The position numbers were made by a program, and so were the translations under genes. The notes beneath the pieces are model-generated. The model saw only the letters and a list, made by a program, of their open reading frames with translations. It was not told the origin of the DNA and did no database searches. A stretch of DNA of 64,000 nucleotides from DASQFQ01 sp963730115 (GTDB lineage: Bacteria > Actinomycetota > Thermoleophilia > Solirubrobacterales > Solirubrobacteraceae), in assembly GCA_963730115.1 (NCBI GenBank), contig CAVSQM010000008.1:62001-126000 (forward strand). The letters are read 5' to 3'. Positions 1 to 9,906 of this stretch are shown in pieces; the first letter of the stretch is position 1, and each line of letters begins with the position of its first letter.

Positions 1-28
1 GCCGGGATCCGCCAACCGCCGGGGAGCG

Positions 29-43
29 GGGGCTCGTAGCCCC
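29..43. terminator. short GC hairpin upstream of the first gene
   Basis: GGGGCT, loop CGT, AGCCCC gives a 6-bp stem. It lies 30 bases before the first start codon and has no T-run. It may end a gene left of the window or be part of the leader; the sequence cannot decide. Confidence 0.3.
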
Positions 44-73
44 GGGCGTCACCGTCCACAGGAGGAGGTCCTC

Positions 74-655
74 GTGTCGCTCACCGCCGCACGTCCACGC
101 CCGCTGCTCGTCCTCGCGCTCGCGTTCGCCGCGCTGCTCGCTGTCGTACCCGCGCCCGCTGAAGCCGGGCATCGCCATCACGGCGGTGGCTACGGCGCCA
201 CCACGCTCGCGCTCGACCCCGCCGCCGCCGCGGCGCTGACCGGGCTCGGCGTCACCCCGGCGCCGGTCGCGCCCGCCCGCGCGCTGCCGTCGGGCGAGCT
301 GGCGTTCCCGATCAAGAACTCGTTCCGCAACGCGCTGCGCACCGGCGTGATCCGCCACAGCGGCGGCATCTCGCTGACCGCGGGGAGCACGACGGTCGCG
401 CTGACCGACTTCAACATCGACATCGCTCGGCAGGTGCTGACCGCCAAGGTCGGCGACGCCCGGCTGCCGATCCTCGACCTCGACTTCTCCGACGCGAGGA
501 TCAAGTTCCGCTACGGCAAGCTGATCGTCGGCCCGGTCGGCGGTTCGCTGACCCAGGGCGCGGCCGACGCGCTCAACGCGGCGTTCGGCCTCCCGGCCGG
601 CACGGTGCCCGCCGGCCTGAAGCTCGGCGACGCCACGGTTCGCTACCGCCTGTAG
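74..655 (+). CDS. secreted HtaA-like domain protein
   Basis: This 193-residue protein has a signal peptide at about residues 1-31: an Arg-containing start, a hydrophobic core rich in Ala/Leu/Val, and an AEA cleavage-type site. A His/Gly-rich stretch follows. The rest (about 70-193) is predicted beta-rich, with LPSGELAFPIKNSFRNAL and a LDLDFSDARI segment. This resembles HtaA-type domains, which in corynebacteria bind haem at the cell surface, but a Tyr/His haem ligand set cannot be confirmed. The GTG start at 74 is chosen because GGAGGAGG lies 5 bases upstream. It is probably exported and monocistronic, convergent with the membrane glycosyltransferase. Secretion is well supported; the HtaA link is only a resemblance. 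Confidence 0.6.
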   Translation: MSLTAARPRPLLVLALAFAALLAVVPAPAEAGHRHHGGGYGATTLALDPAAAAALTGLGVTPAPVAPARALPSGELAFPIKNSFRNALRTGVIRHSGGISLTAGSTTVALTDFNIDIARQVLTAKVGDARLPILDLDFSDARIKFRYGKLIVGPVGGSLTQGAADALNAAFGLPAGTVPAGLKLGDATVRYRL

Positions 656-2104
656 ACGAACAGCTCGGTCCGCACCCCGCTCCGCCGGCGTGGCCAGGTG
701 GAGCGGGGCGCGCGCCCGAGTGAGCGCAGGCGCGCGTCGGCGCGCAGCCACGCCCGCCACTCGCGCGTGCGGCTGCGGACCGCGCGGTTCCACGGCGCCT
801 GCGAGAGCCGCTGGTAGACCGGCATGACCAGCAGCACGCGGCGGCCGGGCGAGAGCCGGTCGAGGCGCGGCTCGAGCACGCGCTCGGCGCTCCCGGCCCG
901 CAGCCGCTCGACGCCGTCGCGCCAATCGGTCACCCGCGGCTCGGCGACCGGCCCGAGCGGGGTGAGGAAGCGCAGCCCGGCCGGCAGGTAGCGGTAGAGC
1001 ACCGGCACCTGCTCCGGCTGGGTGCAGACCACGAGGTCGCCGGGCCGCAGCGCGGGCGCCACGGTCGCTGCCACCGTGCGCACGTTGCTCTTGGCCGGCG
1101 CGGGGCCGGACGCGAGCCACACGCCGACCACGCCCGCCAGCGCCAGCCACGTCCAGCCCGCCCCGCGCGCCAGCACCGCGGCGAGCACGAGCAGCAGCGG
1201 GCCGAACAGGACCGCGAGGTAGCGCGTCGCCCACGCCGGCTCGAACTGCGAGCCGAGGAACGCGAGGCCGGCGGCCACCGCCGCGACCAGCGCGAGCAGC
1301 CGCACGCCCTCCGGCACCGGCCCGCGCCGCAGCGCGGCGATCGCCGCCACCGCCAGCAGCGGCATCGCCACGTAGCCGAACAGCCCGCCGGGGATGCCCA
1401 GGAGGTAGAGCGGGTTCGGGCGCGAGGCCCACGGCGCCGCCGTGTTGGCGGCCTGGAAGAGCAGGCTCGGCACCCACGGCGCGTAGGCGAGCGCGACGCC
1501 GGCGGCCAGCAGCGCGCCGTCGCGCGCCTCGACCCGGCCCTGCCGCCACAGCCACAGCCACGCCACCGCCAGCCCGCCGGCCAGGAAGAGCGACCAGTTG
1601 TGCGCGTAGAGCAGCAGCACGAGCCAGACGCCGAGCAGCCACAGGTGCGCGCGCCGCCCGTGCAGGAACGCCAGCGCGAAGCTCGCGCACGCCAGCACGG
1701 AGAGCACCGCCACGAGCGAGTACATGCGCGTCTCCTGCGCGTAGTAGGTCAGGAACGGGCAGCCGGCCGCGCCCGCCGCGGCCAGGAACGCCCGCGCGGC
1801 GGCCGAACAGCGCGTCGCCCGCCCACCAGCTCACCGGCACCGCGAGCAGCGCGAACAGCAGCGGCAGGATCCGGGTGGCGGCCTCGCCGCTGCCGGCGAG
1901 CGCCATCCAGCCGTGCAGCAGCAGGTAGAAGAGCGGCGGCGAGCCGTCGAGCCGCAGCAGGCCGGGGATCTCGCGGACGTCGTGCGAGGCGATGCCGACG
2001 GTGATCGCCTCGTCGATCCAGTAGCCGCTGTCGAGGATGCCGGTGCGCAGCAGCAGCGTGGCGGCGGTGACCACGGCGAGCGCTGCCACGACGGCCCGGG
2101 GCAT
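643..2104 (-). CDS. GT39/PMT-2-type membrane glycosyltransferase, with one frame break
   Basis: This polytopic membrane protein has many Leu/Ala/Trp-rich segments. Its N-terminal part carries a WIDEA motif in the first extracytoplasmic loop and, near residue 105, TYYAQETRMYSL, both characteristic of GT-C glycosyltransferases of the PMT-2/ArnT group, which use polyprenyl-linked sugars. The reading frame breaks near 1790-1802: the N-terminal part runs from an ATG at 2104 and the rest continues in another frame from the conserved YYAQE segment to the stop at 643. The total length (1462) is one base too many, which fits a single inserted base. The C-terminus is Arg-rich and overlaps the upstream secreted gene by 13 bases, tail to tail. 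The acceptor is unknown; cell-wall or protein glycosylation is typical of the family. Confidence 0.75.
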
Positions 2105-2201
2105 GCGGCGCAGCGTGGCACCGGATCCGGGGCTTCGGGGGCCGCGGACAACGAATGGCAACAGGTCCCAACAACGGGCGCCGGATATCCTGCCGCCGCC
2201 G

Positions 2202-3961
<1,760 letters not shown>

Positions 3962-3965
<4 letters not shown>

Positions 3966-4448
3966 CGCCGCCCGTCCGGGTCGCCACACCCGACGACGCG
4001 GAGCTGGTCGCGCGGCTGCTGTGCGACTTCCGCGACCACGAGGGCCGGCACTGGCCGCCGGACGAGAACATGCGCGCCGGCGTCGAGCGGCTGATCGGCC
4101 GCGACGACGTCGACTACCTGCTCGGCGGCGACCCGCCGCTGGGCGTGATCCAGCTCCGCTACCGCTACGGCGTGTGGTGGGACGCCGAGGACTGCCACGT
4201 CGAGGACGTGTTCGTGCGCGCCGAGGCGCCGCGGCAGCGGGCTCGGGCGCGCGCTGGTGGCGTTCGCGATCGAGCGCGCGCGGGAGCGCGGCTGCCGCCG
4301 CCTCGAGCTCGACACCGCCGAGGAGAACGAGCCCGCACTCGCGCTCTACCGCTCGCTCGGCTTCCGCTCCGGCGCCGACGAGCCCGGCCGGCTCGCGGTC
4401 TTCATGCGGCGGCGGATCGAGGAGAACGTGCCCGACGGCTGGGGATGA
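3962..4448 (+). CDS. GNAT-family N-acetyltransferase, one frame break
   Basis: This is a protein of about 161 residues that probably acetylates a small molecule or protein amine with acetyl-CoA. The GTG start overlaps the stop of the carboxylase. The N-terminal half (RVATPDDAELVARLL, then VEDVFVRAEAPRQR) and the C-terminal half (LGRALVAFAIERARERG, ENEPALALYRSLGF) lie in different frames, joined by one extra G near 4240. The junction falls exactly in the acetyl-CoA binding loop (R-x-x-G-x-G/A). The distal LYRSLGF motif is typical of GNATs. Substrate unknown; placement after the acyl-CoA carboxylase gene suggests shared expression rather than a shared pathway. Confidence 0.75.
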
Positions 4449-4460
4449 GAGGGCTCTCAT
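4445..4460. promoter_or_regulatory. ATGAGAG-GG-CTCTCAT palindrome
   Basis: A perfect 7-bp inverted repeat with a 2-base centre overlaps the stop codon of the acetyltransferase gene and ends 30 bases before the start of the Pro/Asp-rich protein that leads the two-component operon. It could be an operator for that operon or a small terminator. Only the symmetry is seen. Confidence 0.3.
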
Positions 4461-4490
4461 GGCCGCGCTCTAGCGTGGCCGTGAGACCCG

Positions 4491-4996
4491 ATGCGCACCC
4501 CGTTCGTCCTCGCTGCCGCCGTCGTCGCGGCGCTCGCGCTCGTGGCGCTGCTCCCGCGGGCGTTCGACCGCACCGCCGACCGCCCGGTCGAGGCGATCGA
4601 GCTGCTGCCGGAGGCGAGCCCGACGCCGTCGCCGAAGCCGAAGGCGCGGCCGCGAGCGGAGCGCCGCGAGCGCGCGGCGCGGGCGCGGCGGCGGGCTGCG
4701 GCACGACGCCGGGCTGAGGCGCGACGGCGGGCGAGGATCGACGGGCGGCCGCGCCCGCGCCGACCGCGCCCGCCCCGAGCGCACCGTCGCCGCCGCTCGC
4801 CACCCGCCCGGCGCCGACTCCCACCGCCCCTCCGCGCCGCCGCCCGCCACGGCCCACGGCGACGCCGCGACCGCCCGCCCCGCCGGCGCCGGCCCCGACG
4901 CAACCGCCGCCCGTGACCCCGCCGGCGGGCGACGATGATGACGACGACGATGGCGCGGACGACGACGATGACGACGGCGGCGACGACGATGACTGA
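4491..4996 (+). CDS. exported Pro/Arg-rich protein with poly-Asp tail, frame change inside
   Basis: The protein starts with a hydrophobic membrane segment (residues 3-22, MRTPFVLAAAVVAALALV) followed by a Pro/Arg-rich low-complexity region. After about 4718-4745 the sensible frame changes: it then reads a Pro/Ala/Thr-rich linker and ends in a run of about 18 aspartates broken by Gly/Ala. The total length is 2 over a multiple of three, so two extra bases or one lost base are needed. Its stop overlaps the ATG of the sensor kinase (ATGACTGA). An anchored extracytoplasmic tail that binds divalent cations, with the kinase as neighbour, is a plausible reading, but no family is recognised. Confidence 0.5.
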
Positions 4997-6405
4997 GCCC
5001 CGCCGCCGCCTGCTCGCCAGCGCGCGCGCCCGCATCCTGCTCGCGATCGTCGTGCTGCTCGCGTTCTCGACCGTGCTGTCCGTGCTCGCGATCCGCGAGC
5101 TGCTGCTCGCGCGCACGAGCGACCGCGTCGACGCCGAGCTCACGCAGGAGATCGGCGAGTTCCGCGCGCTCGCCAAGGGCCGCAACCCGCGCACCGGCGA
5201 GCTGTTCCGCGGCGACCTCCCCGCCATCTACGAGACCTACTTCCGCCGCAACGTCCCGGCCGCGGGCGAGACCGTGATCGGCTTCGCGGACGGCCGCGAC
5301 CCGATCACGCACCTCCCGCGCGCGCGGCGGGCGGATCGACTTCGCCGACCAGGCGGCGCGCTGGCAGCGGCTGACGCGCTCGGCGCGCGGCGAGTTCGAG
5401 AGCCGCTCGGGCACCGTCCGCTACCTCGCGGTCCCCGTCCGCGACGGCCGGGGTCAGATCGGGGGCACGTTCGTCGTGACCGCCGCGCTCGGGCGCGAGC
5501 GCGACGAGGTCGAGGACGCGGTGCGGCTCGCCGCGATCGTGCTCCTCAGCGTGCTGCTGATCGCGTCGGCGCTCGCGTGGGTCGTCGCCGGCCGCGTGCT
5601 CGCGCCGCTGCGCGTGCTCTCCGACACCGCCCGCTCGATCGGCGAGTCCGACCTGACCCGCCGCATCCCCACCTCCGGCACCGACGAGCTCGCCGAGCTC
5701 GGCCGCACGTTCAACGCGATGCTCGACCGCCTCGAGGCCGCCTTCGACTCCCAGCGCGCGTTCGTCAGCGACGCCAGCCACGAGCTGCGCACCCCGATCA
5801 CGATCGTGCGCGGCCACCTCGAGCTGCTCGGCAACGACCCGGAGGAGCGGCGCGAGACGATCGCGCTCGTCACCGACGAGCTCGACCGCATGAGCCGCTT
5901 CGTCGACGACCTGCTGCTGCTCGCCCGCGCCGAGCGCGACGACTTCCTGCGCGTCGGCGAGGTCGAGCTCGGCGCGCTGACCGACGAGCTGGCGGAGAAG
6001 GCCTCCGCGCTCGGCAGGCGGAGCTGGCAGGTCGCCGACCGCGGGGAGGCGGTGCTCGTCGCCGACCGCCAGCGCGTCACCCAGGCGATGATGGGGCTCG
6101 CGCAGAACGCGGTCCAGCACACACACGAGGGCGCGGTGATCGAGCTCGGCAGCGCCCGCAACGGGCACGAGGCGCGGATGTGGGTGCGCGACACCGGGCC
6201 GGGCATCGCGCCGCGCGACCAGGAGCGGGTGTTCGAGCGCTTCGCGCGCGCCAGCGCGCAGGCGCGCCGCTCGGAGGGCGCCGGGCTGGGGCTGGCGATC
6301 GTGCGCGCGATCGCGGAGGCGCACGGCGGCCGGGTGGAGCTCGAGAGCCGGCTCGGGCACGGGTCGACGTTCACGCTCGTGCTGCCGCTGGAGGGCCGAG
6401 CGGTG
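4989..6405 (+). CDS. sensor histidine kinase (HAMP, HisKA, HATPase), one frame break
   Basis: A membrane sensor kinase of the OmpR-partner type. Transmembrane segment 1 is at about residues 14-35, an extracytoplasmic domain of about 125 residues follows, then a second membrane segment (AAIVLLSVLLIASALAWVVAG), a HAMP region, HisKA with the phospho-acceptor motif SDASHELRTPIT, and HATPase with an N-box (QNAVQHTHE), G1 (DTGPG) and G2 (GAGLGLAI). One extra base near 5328 breaks the sensor domain. As sequenced, the kinase frame has no stop and reads straight into the response regulator. The overlapping TGA at 6404-6406 lies one frame away, exactly where a single inserted base would hide it, so the natural end is probably 6406. 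ATG at 4989 overlaps the upstream gene. Confidence 0.85.
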
Positions 6406-7065
6406 AGCCGGATCCTGATCGCCGAGGACGAGCCGCGGCTGGCGAGCTTCCTCGAGAAGGGCCTGCGCGCGGCGGGCTACACGACGACGGTCTGCCCGGA
6501 CGGCCTGCAGGCGGCCGCGATGGCCCTCGACGACGACTTCGACCTGCTCGTCCTCGACATCGGCCTTCCCGGCCAGGACGGCTTCGCGGTGCTGCGCGCG
6601 ATGCGCAGCCGCGGCTCGCGCCTTCCGGTGTTGATCCTCACCGCGCGCGACGAGATCGGCGACACGGTGACGGGGCTCGACCTCGGCGCCGACGACTACG
6701 TCACCAAGCCGTTCGTGTTCGAGGAGCTGCTCGCGCGCGTGCGCGCCCGGCTGCGCGGCGGAGAGCAGGGCGGCGACGGGCTGATGCTCCGCGCCGGCGC
6801 GATCGAGCTCGACGTCCGCGCCCGCCGCGCCGAGGCCGACGGCGAGACCGTCGACCTGACCGCGAAGGAGTTCGCGCTGCTCGAGACGTTCCTGCGCCAT
6901 CCCGGGCAGGTGCTCAGCCGCGAGCAGCTGCTCTCGCACGTGTGGGGCTACGACTACGACCCGGGCTCGAACATCGTCGACGTCTACGTCGGCTACCTGC
7001 GGCGCAAGCTGGGCCAGGCGCGCTTCGAGACCGTGCGCGGGATGGGCTACCGGCTGCAGCCCTAG
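6403..7065 (+). CDS. OmpR/PhoB-family response regulator
   Basis: This 220-residue regulator has a receiver domain (acidic pocket AEDEP, phospho-acceptor in LVLDIGLPG, conserved Lys in VTKPF) and a winged-helix DNA-binding domain (DLTAKEFALLETFLRHP, then VDVYVGYLRRKL, ending TVRGMGYRL). GTG at 6403 (VSRILIAEDEP) is the natural start, overlapping a hidden TGA of the kinase. It is the transcriptional output of the preceding kinase. Its stop sits in a CTAG shared with the probable stop of the convergent protein kinase gene. The regulon is unknown; the envelope-type gene upstream is a likely target. Confidence 0.9.
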   Translation: MSRILIAEDEPRLASFLEKGLRAAGYTTTVCPDGLQAAAMALDDDFDLLVLDIGLPGQDGFAVLRAMRSRGSRLPVLILTARDEIGDTVTGLDLGADDYVTKPFVFEELLARVRARLRGGEQGGDGLMLRAGAIELDVRARRAEADGETVDLTAKEFALLETFLRHPGQVLSREQLLSHVWGYDYDPGSNIVDVYVGYLRRKLGQARFETVRGMGYRLQP

Positions 7066-7903
7066 GGCATGCGGTCGGTGGCGCCGGGGCGAGCGGGATC
7101 AGCGCCGCGCGGACCTCCGCGAGCGACGGGCGGTCGAGCGCGACCGGCTCCAGGCACGCGGAGACGAGCTGCGCCAGCGCCTCCGGCGCCGTGCCCGCCA
7201 GCGCGGGCGCGCGGCCCTCGAGCTGCGGGTAGCCGGCGTTAGCGCGTCCCTCCGTGTCGAGCGTCGGCACGTCGGGGAGCTCGAACGGCGGCCGGCCGGC
7301 GGCCGCCTCGAACAGCACGGCGCCGAGCCCCCACACGTCCGCGGCCTCGTCGACGTGCCCGCCGGTGGCCTGCTCGGGCGCCATGTACGCCCACGTCCCG
7401 CCGCCGGCCTTGCACGGCCCGGGCGGCCGCGCGATCGACAGGTCGATCAGCTTCGCCCGGCCGGCGTCCGCGATCACGTTCGCGGGCTTGACGTCGAGGT
7501 GGAGCAGGCCGTGGCGGTGCAGGTAGCCGAGCGCGGAGGCGAGCTGGAGCCCGAGCCATGCCACCTCGTCGGCGTCGAGCCCGCGCGGGCGGCGCTCGAC
7601 CAGGTGCGCGACCGTCTCGCCCTCGAGCGTCTCGAGGATCACGACCGGGTGCGGGCGCTCGACGACCTCGTAGGCGCGCACGAGATGCGGGTGCGAGAGC
7701 GCGAGCAGCCGCTCGCCCTCGGCCACCAGGGCGGCGCGGGCGCGGGCCTCGCCGGCGCGGTCGGGGCGCAGCAGCTTGGCGATGCAGCCGCAGGCCCGCT
7801 CGTCGCTCCAGACCTCGTAGGTGTCGAGCCGCCGGGTCCGGCTGAGGTGCTCGACGACGCGGTAGCCGGGCGCGACGAGGTCGCCGCGGGCGAGGACGGT
7901 CAT
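6914..7903 (-). CDS. Ser/Thr protein-kinase-like protein
   Basis: Hanks-type kinase fold without a transmembrane segment. The invariant Lys is at about 43 (CIAKLL), the catalytic loop is HLDVKPAN (135-142, HLD in place of HRD), the metal-binding motif is IDLS (DFG altered to DLS), and the activation-segment end is TWAYMAPEQA. Catalytic Asp, Asn and Lys are all present, so it is probably active. The ATG at 7903 overlaps the stop of the upstream ABC exporter by 4 bases, so the two are translated together. After about residue 277 the reading runs about 150 bases antisense into the response regulator gene and becomes low-complexity; a one-base change would end it at the TAG at 7062-7064. The partner of an exporter and a small peptide, it might modify the peptide or regulate export; that is inference. 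Confidence 0.8.
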   Translation of the reverse strand: MTVLARGDLVAPGYRVVEHLSRTRRLDTYEVWSDERACGCIAKLLRPDRAGEARARAALVAEGERLLALSHPHLVRAYEVVERPHPVVILETLEGETVAHLVERRPRGLDADEVAWLGLQLASALGYLHRHGLLHLDVKPANVIADAGRAKLIDLSIARPPGPCKAGGGTWAYMAPEQATGGHVDEAADVWGLGAVLFEAAAGRPPFELPDVPTLDTEGRANAGYPQLEGRAPALAGTAPEALAQLVSACLEPVALDRPSLAEVRAALIPLAPAPPTACPRAAAGSPSRARSRSAPGPACAAGSRRRRRRCSSPGRSRSPTRARAAARG

Positions 7904-9642
7904 GCCGCCGCCATGCGGTCGGCGACGCGGCCGCCCTCGAGCACGACCACCTCGTCGGCCTCGGCGGCGAGCGCGAGGTCGTGGGTGACGATCAGCGTGG
8001 CGCGGTCGCGCATCAGCTCGCGCAGCGGCCCGAGCAGGCGCTGCGTCGCCGCGGCGTCGAGCCCGGCGGTGGGCTCGTCGAGCACGAGCACGGAGGCGTC
8101 CTGGAGCAGCGCCCGCGCCATCGCGACGCGGCGGCGCTGACCGCCGGAGAGCGCGCGGCCGCGCTCGCCGACCGGCGTGTCGGGCGCGAGCTCGCCTGCG
8201 AGCCCGGCGGCGCGCAGCGCGGCGGCGACTTCAGCGTCGCCGGCGTCGGGTCGCGCGTAGGCGACGTTGTCGCGCACCGTGCCCGCCAGCAGCGGCGCGT
8301 CCTGCAGCAGCACGGCGACGTGCTCGCGGACGGAGGCGAGCGTGAGGTCGCGCAGGTCGTGGCCGTCGAGCCGGACGCTGCCGGCCGCCGGGTCGGCGAA
8401 CCGCAGCACGAGCTTGACCAGCGTCGACTTGCCGGCCCCCGAGGCACCGACGACCGCGACCGAGCGGCCACGGCCGACGGCGAGGTCGAGCCCCGCGAGC
8501 GCGGGCTCCACCGCACCCGGGTAGGCGTACGCGACACCGGAGAGCTCGAGCCGCCGCGGCGGCGCCGGGAGCGGCCGTGCGCCGGGCGCCTCCGCGACCG
8601 CGGGCTTCGTGTCGAGGACCTCGATCACCCGCTCCGCGCCGGCGCCCGCCTCGAACACCGACGACGCCAGCTGTGAGAGGTCGCGGACCGGCCGGTAGAG
8701 CTGCGCGAGGTAGGCGAGGAACGCGAGCAGGCCGCCGAGGGTGAGCTCGCCGGCGGCGACCGCCCAGGTGCCGAGCGCGATGATGATCAGCGCGCCGGTC
8801 AGCTCGATGAGGTCGACGATCGGCGAGAACACGCCGGCGATGCGGGCGCCCGCGAGCTCGGCGGAGATCGCGCCCTCGTTCTCGCGCCGGAAGCGCGCGA
8901 GCTCGCGCTGCTGCGCGTTCGACGCCTGCACGAGCGCCGCGTTGCCCAGGGCCTCCTCGGCGACGACGGTCAGCGTGCCGCTGCGGCGCCGGCGCTCGCG
9001 CGCGGCAGTCCGCGCCAGCCGGGAGAAGCTGCGCGCCGCCCACACGAACAGCGGCACCACGACGAGCGCCGCCAGCGCGAGCTTCCACGACAGCAGCGCG
9101 AGCGCGCCCGCGAAGAACACCAGCCGCGCGACGCACTGCACGAGCTCCCCGAGCGCGGACAGCAGCAGCGTCTCGACGGCGTGGACGTCGCCGGTGAGCC
9201 GCGCGAGCACGTCGCCGTGGCGCCGGCGGTCCAGCGCGTCGGGCTCCAGCCGCTGCAGGTGCGAGAACAGGCTCGTGCGCAGCGCGAGCGTGAAGCGCTC
9301 GCCGACCCAGGTCGCGATGTACTCGTCACCGAACGACAGCGCGGCGCCGACCAGCGCCAGCGCGACCATCGCGAGCGCATAGCCCGCCAGCGGGCCGAGC
9401 TCGCCGGTGGCGAGCACGTCGTCGACGATCAGCTTGAAGATCCAGATCTCGGCCGCCTCGATCGCAGGCAGCAGCGCCGCGAGCACCAGGCCGGCGGCGA
9501 ACACCCGCTTCATCGGCCGGGCCAGCGGCCAGAAGCGGCGGAACGCCGTGCGCAGCGGCACGGCCGGCGCCGCGGCGACGAGCCGGTCGGCGTCGGGCGC
9601 CGGCGCAAGGGCGACGGCGAGGCGGTCGAGGAGGGAGCGCAC
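7900..9642 (-). CDS. ABC exporter, fused permease-ATPase
   Basis: This 580-residue half-transporter has six membrane segments in the N-terminal 330 residues (MKRVFAAGLVLAALLP onward) and a C-terminal ATPase with Walker A GASGAGKST, Q-loop LLQDAPLLAG, signature LSGGQRRR, Walker B VLVLDEPTAGLD and the H-loop VTHDLALA. This is the MsbA/lipid/peptide/drug exporter type; there is no N-terminal C39 peptidase. The start is taken as GTG 9642 (VRSLLDRLAVAL), just after a strong hairpin; a longer reading upstream would cover the small peptide gene in a wrong frame. It is translationally coupled to the kinase gene downstream. The substrate is unknown. The tiny Arg-rich protein immediately upstream is the obvious candidate. 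Confidence 0.88.
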   Translation of the reverse strand: MRSLLDRLAVALAPAPDADRLVAAAPAVPLRTAFRRFWPLARPMKRVFAAGLVLAALLPAIEAAEIWIFKLIVDDVLATGELGPLAGYALAMVALALVGAALSFGDEYIATWVGERFTLALRTSLFSHLQRLEPDALDRRRHGDVLARLTGDVHAVETLLLSALGELVQCVARLVFFAGALALLSWKLALAALVVVPLFVWAARSFSRLARTAARERRRRSGTLTVVAEEALGNAALVQASNAQQRELARFRRENEGAISAELAGARIAGVFSPIVDLIELTGALIIIALGTWAVAAGELTLGGLLAFLAYLAQLYRPVRDLSQLASSVFEAGAGAERVIEVLDTKPAVAEAPGARPLPAPPRRLELSGVAYAYPGAVEPALAGLDLAVGRGRSVAVVGASGAGKSTLVKLVLRFADPAAGSVRLDGHDLRDLTLASVREHVAVLLQDAPLLAGTVRDNVAYARPDAGDAEVAAALRAAGLAGELAPDTPVGERGRALSGGQRRRVAMARALLQDASVLVLDEPTAGLDAAATQRLLGPLRELMRDRATLIVTHDLALAAEADEVVVLEGGRVADRMAAA

Positions 9643-9649
9643 GCGAGAC

Positions 9650-9677
9650 GAGGCCCGGGCCGGGTGGCCCGGGCCTC
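9650..9677 (-). terminator. 12-bp perfect hairpin between the small peptide gene and the exporter gene
   Basis: GAGGCCCGGGCC, 4-base loop, GGCCCGGGCCTC: a perfect 12-bp stem that begins 9 bases after the peptide stop codon and ends 7 bases before the exporter GTG. There is no T-run. It could be an attenuating terminator or an RNA-stabilising hairpin that lets the peptide be made in excess over the exporter, and it could hide the exporter ribosome site. Confidence 0.6.
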
Positions 9678-9686
9678 CGCCCCTGC

Positions 9687-9827
9687 CTAGGTGTTGGAGT
9701 TGCTCCGGTTCCGGCGGGCGCGGCGGCGACGGCGCCGGCGGCGCTTGCGGCGGCCGGTGTTGCTGTTGGAGTCGCTGCTCGACAGGCGAGCGGCGGGGAC
9801 GACGGCCTTGAAGGAGCGGTGGGCCAT
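9687..9827 (-). CDS. 46-residue Arg-rich small protein
   Basis: The ATG at 9827 is preceded by GAGGAGG at 6-base spacing, and codons are G/C-ending throughout, so this is a real gene despite its size. The N-terminal half (MAHRSFKAVVPAARL) is followed by a Ser/Asn/Thr block (SSSDSNSNTG), a run of 15 mostly Arg/Lys residues, and a second SNSNT block at the very end. There is no signal peptide and no Cys. A strong hairpin, an ABC exporter and a kinase-like protein follow on the same strand. It may be a secreted or modified peptide, or a nucleic-acid-binding basic protein. No family is recognised. Confidence 0.7.
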   Translation of the reverse strand: MAHRSFKAVVPAARLSSSDSNSNTGRRKRRRRRRRRARRNRSNSNT

Positions 9828-9906
9828 GGTGCCTCCTCTGATCGGGTACGGCGACCAGAGTCCCCGCGCCCCGTGAGAGCACGGTGAACCCAACGTGAGA
9901 AACGCC

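Noticed and set aside
5305..6939. 544-residue frame antisense to the kinase-regulator genes
   Set aside because: Low-complexity Ala/Arg/Leu shadow without motifs.
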